Assembly: GCA_035525495.1 (NCBI GenBank)
Contig: DATLED010000029.1
Location: 18,127 to 82,126, forward strand
Source: DATLED01 sp035525495
GTDB lineage: Bacteria > Actinomycetota > Acidimicrobiia > Acidimicrobiales > CADCTF01
Length of the DNA: 64,000 nt
Direction of reading: 5' to 3'
Shown here: positions 7,246 to 14,068 of the stretch, one piece after another
Layout of the letters: the number at the start of each line of letters is the position of its first letter
Numbering within the stretch: the stretch's first letter is position 1
Made by a program: the position numbers and the translations under genes
The notes under the pieces: model-generated
Database searches by the model: none
What the model was told of the DNA's origin: nothing
The model's input: only the letters and a program-made list of their open reading frames with translations

Positions 7246-8301
7246 ATGCGCCGCGCAACCGCGGCGGCGTTCGTCGCCGTCGCGTTGATCCTCTGGCCTT
7301 CTGTGCCGGCGAGTGCGGGCGATCCGGTGAAGGACCGCCGAGCGGCTCAAGCGCGCGCCAATGCGGCAGCGGCCAAGTTCGCAAGCGCGACCACATCGCT
7401 CGCCAGGATCGAGCGCGAGCTCAAGGAGCTCGAGACCAAGACCGCAGCGACACGCGACCGGATGTCCGACCTCGAGGGCGAAGTGCGACAGGTCGCCGTG
7501 AACTCCTACATCCGCAGCAACGTCGGGGAGGCCTTCGTCTTCGATCCGGATCTGTCGAAGCAGGCCCGCCGCAACGCCATGGCGAGGTTCGTGACGGTCG
7601 GGGACCGGGCGGCCGTCGACGACTACCGCGCCGCCCGCGACGACCTCGAGGTCGGCAGCGCGTCGGTCCGAAGGCAGGTCATCGAACGGAAGAGCGCGGC
7701 GGCCTTGTTGCGCAAGCAGAAGGCGGCGGCGTACACGGAGCTGGCTCGGCTGGCGGCGGTCGAGAAGGCGTATCTCGCAAAGATCGCAGCCGAGAAGGCG
7801 GCCGCCGAGAAGCGGGCCGCGGCGGCGAAGGCGGCGCGCAGTCGCAGCAACCTCGCGGCGGTCGCGACCGTGGGCTCGGAGTCCAAAGTCGGCCGGGTGA
7901 GTGGCGTCATCGCCAGCGGGGACTGGATCTGCCCGGTGCAGGGTCCGCACTCGTTCTCGAACGACTACGGCCAGCCCCGCTCCGGGGGCCGTCTTCACGA
8001 GGGGAACGACATCCTCAATCCCCGCGGCACGCCGATCGTGGCGCCGGTGGGCGGGACGGTGAAGTTTCACGACTCGAGCCTCGGCGGACTGTCCTTCTAT
8101 CTCAGCGGCGAGGACGGCAACACCTACTACGGGACCCACCTCGGCTCCTACGCACAGGACGGACGGGTGACTGCCGGCACGGTCGTCGGCTACAACGGCG
8201 ACAGCGGGAACGCCAGGGGCACCCCCCACCTCCACTTCGAGATCCACCCCGGCGGCGGCGGTCCCGTGAACCCGTACCCGACGCTCGTCAAGTACTGCTG
8301 A
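7246..8301 (+). CDS. M23 family peptidase with N-terminal coiled coil (secreted)
   Basis: Secreted 351-residue protein: signal peptide (about 1-25), Ala/Lys/Glu-rich coiled coil (about 28-205) and a C-terminal LytM/M23 domain (about 225-351). Zinc-site motifs are HEGND (H-x3-D) and HLHFE (H-x-H). The layout resembles cell-wall endopeptidases or EnvC/NlpD-like activators of cell separation. The metal ligands look intact, so it could be catalytic. It follows the DUF4430 gene by 9 bp but has its own possible -10 box, so membership in the B12 operon is uncertain. Confidence 0.88.
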   Translation: MRRATAAAFVAVALILWPSVPASAGDPVKDRRAAQARANAAAAKFASATTSLARIERELKELETKTAATRDRMSDLEGEVRQVAVNSYIRSNVGEAFVFDPDLSKQARRNAMARFVTVGDRAAVDDYRAARDDLEVGSASVRRQVIERKSAAALLRKQKAAAYTELARLAAVEKAYLAKIAAEKAAAEKRAAAAKAARSRSNLAAVATVGSESKVGRVSGVIASGDWICPVQGPHSFSNDYGQPRSGGRLHEGNDILNPRGTPIVAPVGGTVKFHDSSLGGLSFYLSGEDGNTYYGTHLGSYAQDGRVTAGTVVGYNGDSGNARGTPHLHFEIHPGGGGPVNPYPTLVKYC

Positions 8302-8305
8302 GGGC

Positions 8306-9226
8306 GTGTCCGAGCGCCTCGCGGCAGATCTCGGCGCCCGTCTCGGCGGCGCGGTCACCGACCTTCGTCGGCTCTCGGGCGGCGCGTCGCGTGAGACGTG
8401 GGCGTTCGTGCTCGACGATCAGCGCCGGCTGATCCTGCGGCGCGACCCGCCGATAGCACCGAAGAGCGGCATGGTCCGGGAGGCGGAGCTCCTGCGCGCG
8501 GCGGCGGCGGCGGGCGTGCCCGTGCCCGAGCTCGTCGACGCCAGCGACGATCCCGAGGTCCTCGGCTCCGCCTACCTCGTGATGGTCCACGTCGACGGCG
8601 AGACGATCCCTCGCAAGATCCTTCGCGACGCCGAGTACGCCGACGCCCGTCCGAAGCTGGCGCGGCAGTGCGGCGAGATCCTCGCCCGTCTCCACACGAT
8701 CGATCCCGACGCCGTCGAGGGCCTCGAGGAGGTCGACCAGGTGACGCAGTACCGCGCCGTCCTCAACAGCGTCGGTCAGCCCCACCCGACCTTCGAGCTC
8801 GCCTTCCGTTGGCTCGAGGAGCACCGGCCGGACGGGAACCGGAGGACGGTCGTGCATGGTGACTTCCGCAACGGGAACGTCATCGTCGGGCCCGAGGGCG
8901 TCCGCGCCGTGCTCGACTGGGAGCTCGCCCACACCGGCGACCCCATGGAGGACCTCGGTTGGCTGTGCGTGAAGTCGTGGCGCTTCGGTGTCGACCTCCC
9001 GGTCGGAGGGTTCGGGACCTACGAGGACCTCGCGGCCGGGTACGGCGACGACGTGGACCTCGAGGCGTTGCGGTGGTGGGAGATCCTCGGGACGTTGAAG
9101 TGGGGGATCATGTGCATCATGCAGACCGTCGCGCACACCAGCGGGATGCGGCGTTCCGTGGAGCTCGCCGCCATCGGCCGCCGCGTGTGCGAGGTCGAGT
9201 GGGACCTGTTGGAGGTCTTGTCGTGA
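8306..9226 (+). CDS. Phosphotransferase family protein (APH fold)
   Basis: A 306-residue aminoglycoside-phosphotransferase/choline-kinase-fold protein. The catalytic loop VVHGDFRNGNV (Asp about residue 190) and metal-binding VLDWELAHTGDP are intact, and an N-terminal Lys/Arg-rich nucleotide-binding lobe is present (LILRRDPP). GTG start. The next gene overlaps it by 4 bp (GTGA). Members of this group next to acyl-CoA metabolism genes are often linked to fatty-acid or CoA-related substrates (ACAD10/11-like); the substrate here is unknown. No resistance role is implied. Confidence 0.82.
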   Translation: MSERLAADLGARLGGAVTDLRRLSGGASRETWAFVLDDQRRLILRRDPPIAPKSGMVREAELLRAAAAAGVPVPELVDASDDPEVLGSAYLVMVHVDGETIPRKILRDAEYADARPKLARQCGEILARLHTIDPDAVEGLEEVDQVTQYRAVLNSVGQPHPTFELAFRWLEEHRPDGNRRTVVHGDFRNGNVIVGPEGVRAVLDWELAHTGDPMEDLGWLCVKSWRFGVDLPVGGFGTYEDLAAGYGDDVDLEALRWWEILGTLKWGIMCIMQTVAHTSGMRRSVELAAIGRRVCEVEWDLLEVLS

Positions 9227-9582
9227 CCGAGCCCCACGACATCCCGGACGCGGCGGGCCTCGTCGAGTCGGTGCGCGAGTTCCTCCAGGCGGACGTGCTC
9301 GAGTCCACCGAGGGGCGGGTCCAGTTCCACACCCGCGTGGCCATCAACGTGTTGGCGATGGTCGAGCGCGAGCTTCAGGCGGGCGCCGACCAGCTCGCGG
9401 CGCACCAGGCGGGACTGTCGGTGCTGGGGGTGGCCGACGAGCGCGAGCTGGCCGAAGCCATCCGCACGGGCGCCCTCGACGACCGCCTCGAGGAGGTGCG
9501 GGAGTTCGTCGAGGCGACCGTGCACGCCAAGCTCGAGGTTGCCAACCCGCGGTACCTCGAAGGCCCCCGGCCACCGGCATGA
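9223..9582 (+). CDS. Small conserved protein, probably DUF6285 family, partner of the phosphotransferase
   Basis: A 119-residue, mostly helical protein beginning at GTG 9223, inside the stop of the phosphotransferase gene (GTGA overlap). A longer upstream reading in the frame is out-of-frame phosphotransferase sequence and is rejected. It has an N-terminal ESVREFLQADVLE and an F-H-T-R-V-A-I-N-V-L segment. I associate this type with DUF6285, found beside APH-like phosphotransferases in actinobacteria. No catalytic motif is visible; an accessory or stability role is a guess. Confidence 0.7.
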   Translation: MTEPHDIPDAAGLVESVREFLQADVLESTEGRVQFHTRVAINVLAMVERELQAGADQLAAHQAGLSVLGVADERELAEAIRTGALDDRLEEVREFVEATVHAKLEVANPRYLEGPRPPA

Positions 9583-10343
9583 CCCATCCCTCGGACGCCG
9601 CGCCCGAGCACCTCCATCTCGTCTCCGAGCAGGACGTCGCCGACCTCGCGGAAGGTCGCGCCGACGCGGGCTCGCTGCTGCGGATCGCCCGGCTGCTGGC
9701 GTCTTCGGCGCGCCAGGCAGGGGCGCGCGCGGTGACATCGGGCCAGTGGTTGGCGTCGACGCTGATCGACGTGGCCCCTCGCATCCCGATCCGCGACCTC
9801 TCGGTCCTCGAGGCCCAGAACGGCGGGCTCTCCGGGGCGGCCCTGGCAGGCGAGCTCATTCGGCGGGCCAGCGTCTCGTCGGCTGCCATCGGCGGCGTGT
9901 CCGGTGCGGTGATGAGTGCGGAGACGTTCGCTCCTCCAGCGTGGATCGCCATGCCCTTCGAGCTCGTCGTCGAGACGATCGCGGTCGCGGTCATCGAGCT
10001 CAAGCTCGTCGGCGAGCTGCACGAGGTGTACGGCCGTCCGGTCACGGGCACAGGAGCCGAACGGACGGTCTCTCTCGTGAAGGCGTGGGCGGAGCGTCGC
10101 GGGGTCACGGCCATGGCGCTGCGGACGCCGGGTGGGGTCGCCGACGCGCTGGGCAAGGGCACGCGAAACGAGCTCGTCCGCCTCGTGCGTCGTCGGTTGC
10201 TGGCGCGTCTGGGGCGCAACCTGTCGAGCCTCGCCCCGCTGCTCGCCGGCGCGGTCGCGGGCGCGGAGGTGAACCGCCGCGCGACCCGGAGCCTCGGCGA
10301 GGCGGTGGTACGCGACCTGGCAGCCGTAGAGTCCCCGTCGTGA
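9579..10343 (+). CDS. Conserved protein of unknown function
   Basis: A 254-residue protein with alternating hydrophobic segments (for example ASVSSAAIGGVSGAVMSAE and a segment around FELVVETIAVAVIELKLVG) and a basic C-terminal part. ATG overlaps the stop of the preceding gene by 4 bp, so the three genes from 8306 form one coupled unit. No family is recognised with confidence. The helix pattern is loosely like EcsC-type membrane-associated proteins, a weak resemblance. Confidence 0.6.
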   Translation: MTHPSDAAPEHLHLVSEQDVADLAEGRADAGSLLRIARLLASSARQAGARAVTSGQWLASTLIDVAPRIPIRDLSVLEAQNGGLSGAALAGELIRRASVSSAAIGGVSGAVMSAETFAPPAWIAMPFELVVETIAVAVIELKLVGELHEVYGRPVTGTGAERTVSLVKAWAERRGVTAMALRTPGGVADALGKGTRNELVRLVRRRLLARLGRNLSSLAPLLAGAVAGAEVNRRATRSLGEAVVRDLAAVESPS

Positions 10344-10407
10344 GTGAGCTTCCGATCCACCCATCACCTCCGCGTCTCCGTTCACAAGCGTCCACGAGAG
10401 CGGCACG

Positions 10408-11067
10408 GTGAACGTCGGGATCCTGGGCGGGACCGGTCCCGCGGGCAGCGGCCTGGCGGCGCGCCTGGCCGATGCAGGTCTGGAAGTGGTCATCGGCTCC
10501 CGGACGAAGGCAAGGGCGCAGGAGGTCTGCGAGGAGCTCGCCAAGAAGTGGCCCGAGAAGTCGCTGGCCCTCGAGGCCGGCGACAACATGCGGGCGGCGT
10601 CGGCCGAGGTGGTAATCGTGGCGACGCCGTGGAACGCGGCGGCGGTGACCGTGGCTTCGGTCAGCGGCCGCATCACCGGCAAGGTCGTCATCTCGATGGC
10701 CAACGCGCTGGAGAAGGTCGGCAACGAGTTCGAACCGCTGATCCCGCCGCGAGGGTCGGTGGCCGCCCACGTCCAGGCAGCGGCGCCCGGCGCGTTGGTC
10801 TCGGCCGCATTCCAGCACCTCCCGGCGAAGGCGCTGGGTGAGCTGAACAAGCCGATCGAAGCGGACGTCCTCGTCTGCTCCGATCATCGATACGCCTTCG
10901 ACGCGACCGCGGAGCTCGTCGACCTGATCCCCGATCTGCGTCCCTTGAATGCCGGCTCCCTGTCGAACGCGGCGCCGATCGAGTCGATCACGGCGGTGCT
11001 GCTCCAGCTCAACGTGCGGTACAAGACGCGCGCGGCGATCAAGCTCACCGGCATCGCCCTGCCTTGA
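10408..11067 (+). CDS. npdG: NADPH-dependent F420 reductase
   Basis: A 219-residue Rossmann protein. The N-terminal GILGGTGPAGSGLAARLA nucleotide-binding loop followed by VVIGSRTKARA (Ser-Arg reading the NADP phosphate) is typical of F420:NADP oxidoreductase, as are VVIVATPWNAA and the late DLRPLNAGSLSNAAPIE. It moves hydride between NADPH and cofactor F420 and implies an F420-using cell. GTG start. It overlaps or abuts mshC, so two redox-cofactor genes are coupled. Confidence 0.85.
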   Translation: MNVGILGGTGPAGSGLAARLADAGLEVVIGSRTKARAQEVCEELAKKWPEKSLALEAGDNMRAASAEVVIVATPWNAAAVTVASVSGRITGKVVISMANALEKVGNEFEPLIPPRGSVAAHVQAAAPGALVSAAFQHLPAKALGELNKPIEADVLVCSDHRYAFDATAELVDLIPDLRPLNAGSLSNAAPIESITAVLLQLNVRYKTRAAIKLTGIALP

Positions 11068-11069
11068 CG

Positions 11070-12194
11070 ATGCGGCTGTACTGCACGGCGCGGCGCGAGG
11101 TCGTGCCCTTCGAGCCGGACGAGGTCGTGTCGATGTACACGTGCGGCATCACGCCGTACGACGCTGCCCATCTGGGCCACGCCGCGACCTACCTCCTCTA
11201 CGACGTCCTGCAGCGGCGCCTCATCGACCTCGGCCACAAGACGCGCTGCGTGCGCAACGTGACCGACATCGACGATCCGCTGTTCGAGAAGGCCCGCCAG
11301 CTCGGGGTCTTCTACCTCGACCTCGCCGCCGAGGAGATGGCCCGCTTCGACTCGTGCATGAAGGCCCTCGACCTCCTGCCGGCCTACAGCGAGCCGCGGG
11401 CGACCTCTGCCATCCCCGACGTCCTCGGGTTCATCGGGATGGTGCTCGACTCCGGCCACGCCTACCAGGCCGGGGGGTCCGTCTACTTCGACGTCTCGAG
11501 CTTCGAGGAGTTCGGGCAGGTGTCGCACCTCGATCGGGAGACGATGCTCCATCTCGCGGCGGAGAACGGTGGCAACCCGGACGACCCGAACAAGGCCGAC
11601 CCGCTCGACTTCGTCCTCTGGCAGCCCTCCGCACCCGACGAGCCCTCATGGGACTCGCTCTGGGGACCGGGACGGCCGGGATGGCACATCGAGTGCTCGG
11701 CGCTGGCGCTGCGGGAGCTCGGGACGACGACGATCGACCTGCACGGCGGGGCGACGGACCTGATCTACCCGCACCACGAGTGCGAGGCGGCGCAGTCCGA
11801 GGCGGCGACGGGACAGCCCTTCGTCCGCCACTGGCTGCACGCGCCACTCGTCTCCCTCGACGGCACGAAGATGTCGAAGTCGCTCGGCAACCTCGTGTTC
11901 GTCAGCGATCTGCTCGAGGACTGGGAGCCGCAGGCGATCCGCCTCGCGGTCCTGGCGCACCACTACCGCTCCGGTTGGGCGTGGACGGACGGGCTCATGC
12001 CCGTCGCCGCGCAGCGGCTCGAGGGCTGGCGGGCGGCGACGGCAGGTCCGGTCGAGGACGGGCTCCTCGATCGCGTTCGGGCGGCGGTGGACGACGATCT
12101 CGACACGCCGGCCGCACTGGCGGCGATCGACCGCGCGTCCGCCGCGGGTTCATCGGTGGCGGATGCGGCGGCGTTGCTCGGCGTCACCCTGTAG
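11070..12194 (+). CDS. mshC: Mycothiol biosynthesis cysteine ligase
   Basis: ATP-dependent ligase joining L-cysteine to GlcN-myo-inositol in mycothiol synthesis. It is a class I cysteinyl-tRNA synthetase relative of about 374 residues, shorter than CysRS. CGITPYDAAHLGHAATY matches MshC rather than CysRS (CGPTVYDxxHIGHAR). KMSKSLGN and zinc ligands (CGIT, HIECSA, HHECE) are present. The ATG at 11070 is preferred; a TTG at 11064 overlaps the npdG stop. A true tRNA synthetase is less likely because the C-terminal anticodon-binding region is missing. Confidence 0.85.
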   Translation: MRLYCTARREVVPFEPDEVVSMYTCGITPYDAAHLGHAATYLLYDVLQRRLIDLGHKTRCVRNVTDIDDPLFEKARQLGVFYLDLAAEEMARFDSCMKALDLLPAYSEPRATSAIPDVLGFIGMVLDSGHAYQAGGSVYFDVSSFEEFGQVSHLDRETMLHLAAENGGNPDDPNKADPLDFVLWQPSAPDEPSWDSLWGPGRPGWHIECSALALRELGTTTIDLHGGATDLIYPHHECEAAQSEAATGQPFVRHWLHAPLVSLDGTKMSKSLGNLVFVSDLLEDWEPQAIRLAVLAHHYRSGWAWTDGLMPVAAQRLEGWRAATAGPVEDGLLDRVRAAVDDDLDTPAALAAIDRASAAGSSVADAAALLGVTL

Positions 12195-12198
12195 CTCG

Positions 12199-12774
12199 GT
12201 GGACCTCGACGACCTCGATCCCGATCCGATGGTGGAGTTTCGCCGGTGGAAGGAGGAGCTGTCGCCGCGGGACGATGCCGTCACGCTGGCGACGGCGTCT
12301 GCGGATGGGATGCCGAACGCCCGCACCGTGCTGGTGAAGGGCGCCGCCGGGACGGGGTTCGTCTGGTTCACGAACCGGTCGTCGGCCAAGGGTCATGAGC
12401 TCGCCGCGAACCCTCGAGCGGCGCTCGCCTTCCACTGGGAGCCGCGAGCGGTGCGGGTGGTAGGTGTGGTCGAGGTCGTGAGCGAGAGCGACTCGGACGC
12501 GTACTGGTCCGGACGGCCGAGGGGCTCGCAGCTCGGCGCGTGGGCGTCGGAGCAGTCGGTCGTCATCGCCGACCGCGGCGCGCTCGAACGCCGTCTCGCG
12601 GAGGTGACGGCGCGGTACGAGGGCGCCGATGTACCGCGCCCACCGTTCTGGGGCGGTTACCGCCTGGACCCCTCCTGGATCGAGTTCTGGCACCACCGCG
12701 ACGACCGTCTCCACGACCGGATCCGGTATCGACGAGAGGGCGACGGATGGGCACGCGAGCGCTTGTCGCCGTAG
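12199..12774 (+). CDS. pdxH: Pyridoxamine 5'-phosphate oxidase
   Basis: FMN enzyme oxidising pyridoxine/pyridoxamine phosphate to PLP. The 191-residue sequence has the N-terminal DPDPMVEFRRW, the FMN-binding TVLVKGAAGTGFVWFTN and the C-terminal signature PPFWGGYRLDPSWIEFWH ending RIRYRRE...WARERLSP. The GTG at 12199, four bases after mshC, is chosen; the in-frame ATG at 12163 lies inside mshC. With pdxS/pdxT at 31-32 kb the cell has both de novo PLP synthase and this salvage step. Confidence 0.9.
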   Translation: MDLDDLDPDPMVEFRRWKEELSPRDDAVTLATASADGMPNARTVLVKGAAGTGFVWFTNRSSAKGHELAANPRAALAFHWEPRAVRVVGVVEVVSESDSDAYWSGRPRGSQLGAWASEQSVVIADRGALERRLAEVTARYEGADVPRPPFWGGYRLDPSWIEFWHHRDDRLHDRIRYRREGDGWARERLSP

Positions 12775-13961
12775 TCCTCCTGGTTTTGGGCGCGCTCAGT
12801 CCGGCATACCGAACTGAGCGCGCCCGAACGGATCTGGGGACGGTGCAAGCGGTGCTGGATGCGCGGGTGGCGGCATTGGCGGCGGGGGACCGGGGGGCGT
12901 GGCTGGCGACCGTCGACGCGGACGCTCCCAAGGAGTTCCGCGAGGCGCAGGGACGCCTCTTCGACGGACTGCGGTCGGTGCCCATCGAGTCGTACCGGCT
13001 CGAAGCACGAGTCGACGACACCGGCGATCTCGGCGAGGGTCTCGGCCTGAAGTACGGCGGGCCGGTGCAGTTGCCCGAGACCCGCCAGCGGCTGCGCCTG
13101 CGGGGCTTCGACGATCGGGACAGCGTCGACAGCCTGTGGTTGACGTTCGTGCAGCGCAACGGGAAGTGGTTCGTCGGGGGTGACGACGACCTGTCTGCGG
13201 TTGGTCTCGACACCGCCCGCGGACTGTGGGACTTCGCGCCCGTCGACGTGCTGACGACCGAGCACCTGCTGACGGTGTTCCATCCCGCCCAGCGAGATCG
13301 GGCGGAGGCGCTGTCCGCCATCGCCGAGGAAGCGATCGGTGTGCTGCGATCGCGTTGGGACCAGCCGTGGTCCCAGCGCATCCCCTTGATCCTCCCGGCT
13401 GACACGGACGAGCTCGAGATGCTGTTGCAGTCGACGATCGACCTCGACAAGTTCCTGGCGTTCGTGTCGTACGGATCCGTGCGGGACGAGGGGTGGGAAC
13501 CGACGGCGCCCCGCATCTACATCCAGGACCAGAACCTCTCGAAGTACGACCGGTCGTCCCAGGTGGAGACGTTGGTCCACGAGCTCTCCCACGCCGCCGG
13601 CGCACCGCTCGCGGGCCCCTTCGTCGCCGGCTGGGTCCACGAAGGCGTCGCCGACTGGATCGCCACCGGCCGCTCGACGAAGGAGCGCAAGCCGAGGGGC
13701 TCGGACGGTCGCCTGCCCCGCGACTACGAGTTCAGCACCGGGTCGCAGCCGAAGATCCTCGAGGCGTACAAGGAGAGCCGGTCCGCGATCTCGTACCTGT
13801 CGACGCGGCGTGGCGTCGCCGCCCCCACCGCGTTCTTCCGCGAGCTCGGATCGGCCCGCGTGTCGCCCGGAAACACCGACCACCAGATCGACGCCGCCCT
13901 CCGCCGCGCCACCGGCGACATCGGTCTCGCGGAGCTCGAGGCCGGCTGGGCGAAGCGCTGA
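12747..13961 (+). CDS. Exported or membrane-anchored zinc metallopeptidase-like protein (HELSH...E gluzincin)
   Basis: 404 residues: an N-terminal hydrophobic segment (LVAVVLLVLGALSPA), a mixed region of about 170 residues, then a peptidase-MA-like domain with LVHELSHAAG (zinc histidines and catalytic Glu) and the third ligand in HEGVADWIATG. The ATG at 12747 overlaps pdxH by 28 bp. A perfect 13-bp-arm palindrome sits inside the signal segment, so a later start (GTG 12843), which would remove the export signal, should be kept in mind. Substrate unknown. Confidence 0.72.
   Translation: MGTRALVAVVLLVLGALSPAYRTERARTDLGTVQAVLDARVAALAAGDRGAWLATVDADAPKEFREAQGRLFDGLRSVPIESYRLEARVDDTGDLGEGLGLKYGGPVQLPETRQRLRLRGFDDRDSVDSLWLTFVQRNGKWFVGGDDDLSAVGLDTARGLWDFAPVDVLTTEHLLTVFHPAQRDRAEALSAIAEEAIGVLRSRWDQPWSQRIPLILPADTDELEMLLQSTIDLDKFLAFVSYGSVRDEGWEPTAPRIYIQDQNLSKYDRSSQVETLVHELSHAAGAPLAGPFVAGWVHEGVADWIATGRSTKERKPRGSDGRLPRDYEFSTGSQPKILEAYKESRSAISYLSTRRGVAAPTAFFRELGSARVSPGNTDHQIDAALRRATGDIGLAELEAGWAKR
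12788..12825. repeat. Palindrome within the 5' end of the peptidase gene
   Basis: GGGCGCGCTCAGT (12788-12800) and ACTGAGCGCGCCC (12813-12825) are exact reverse complements. After one mismatch three more inner pairs form around the loop CATA. It begins 13 bases after the pdxH stop and is preceded by TTTT. It resembles the other short palindromes of this window in layout but not in sequence. Confidence 0.85.
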
Positions 13962-13980
13962 CCCGCACCTACCCCCCCTG

Positions 13981-14030
13981 GTTTTGTCAGCCGGATCCCG
14001 CCGCACGCGGCGGGATCCGGCTGACAAAAC
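13981..14030. repeat. Perfect 24-bp inverted repeat, GGATCC palindrome family copy 1
   Basis: Arms 13981-14004 and 14007-14030 are exact complements around a 2-base centre, with cores CCGGATCCCGCCGC and GCGGCGGGATCCGG and ends GTTTTGTCAG and CTGACAAAAC. It sits between the zinc peptidase gene and thrS. As a terminator it lacks a downstream T-run. Two related copies lie at 44678 and 45690. Confidence 0.9.
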
Positions 14031-14056
14031 GAGCTGGGGGCGGGCGAGCCCGCCGG

Positions 14057-14062
14057 TAACCT
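14057..14062 (+). promoter_or_regulatory. -10 element TAACCT of thrS, leaderless spacing
   Basis: TAACCT ends six bases before the thrS ATG at 14069. No Shine-Dalgarno is seen before the ATG. Both points fit a leaderless mRNA. Confidence 0.4.
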
Positions 14063-14068
14063 GCGGCC

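Noticed and set aside
8306..9226. Phosphotransferase as an aminoglycoside resistance gene
   Set aside because: The fold is broad, the neighbours are metabolic and no mobile context is present; nothing supports a resistance role.
11070..12194. Annotation as cysteinyl-tRNA synthetase
   Set aside because: The CGITPYDAAHLGHA signature and short length fit MshC.
13981..14030. Palindrome as a rho-independent terminator
   Set aside because: No T-run follows the stem on either strand and related copies occur between divergent promoters, where a terminator makes no sense.
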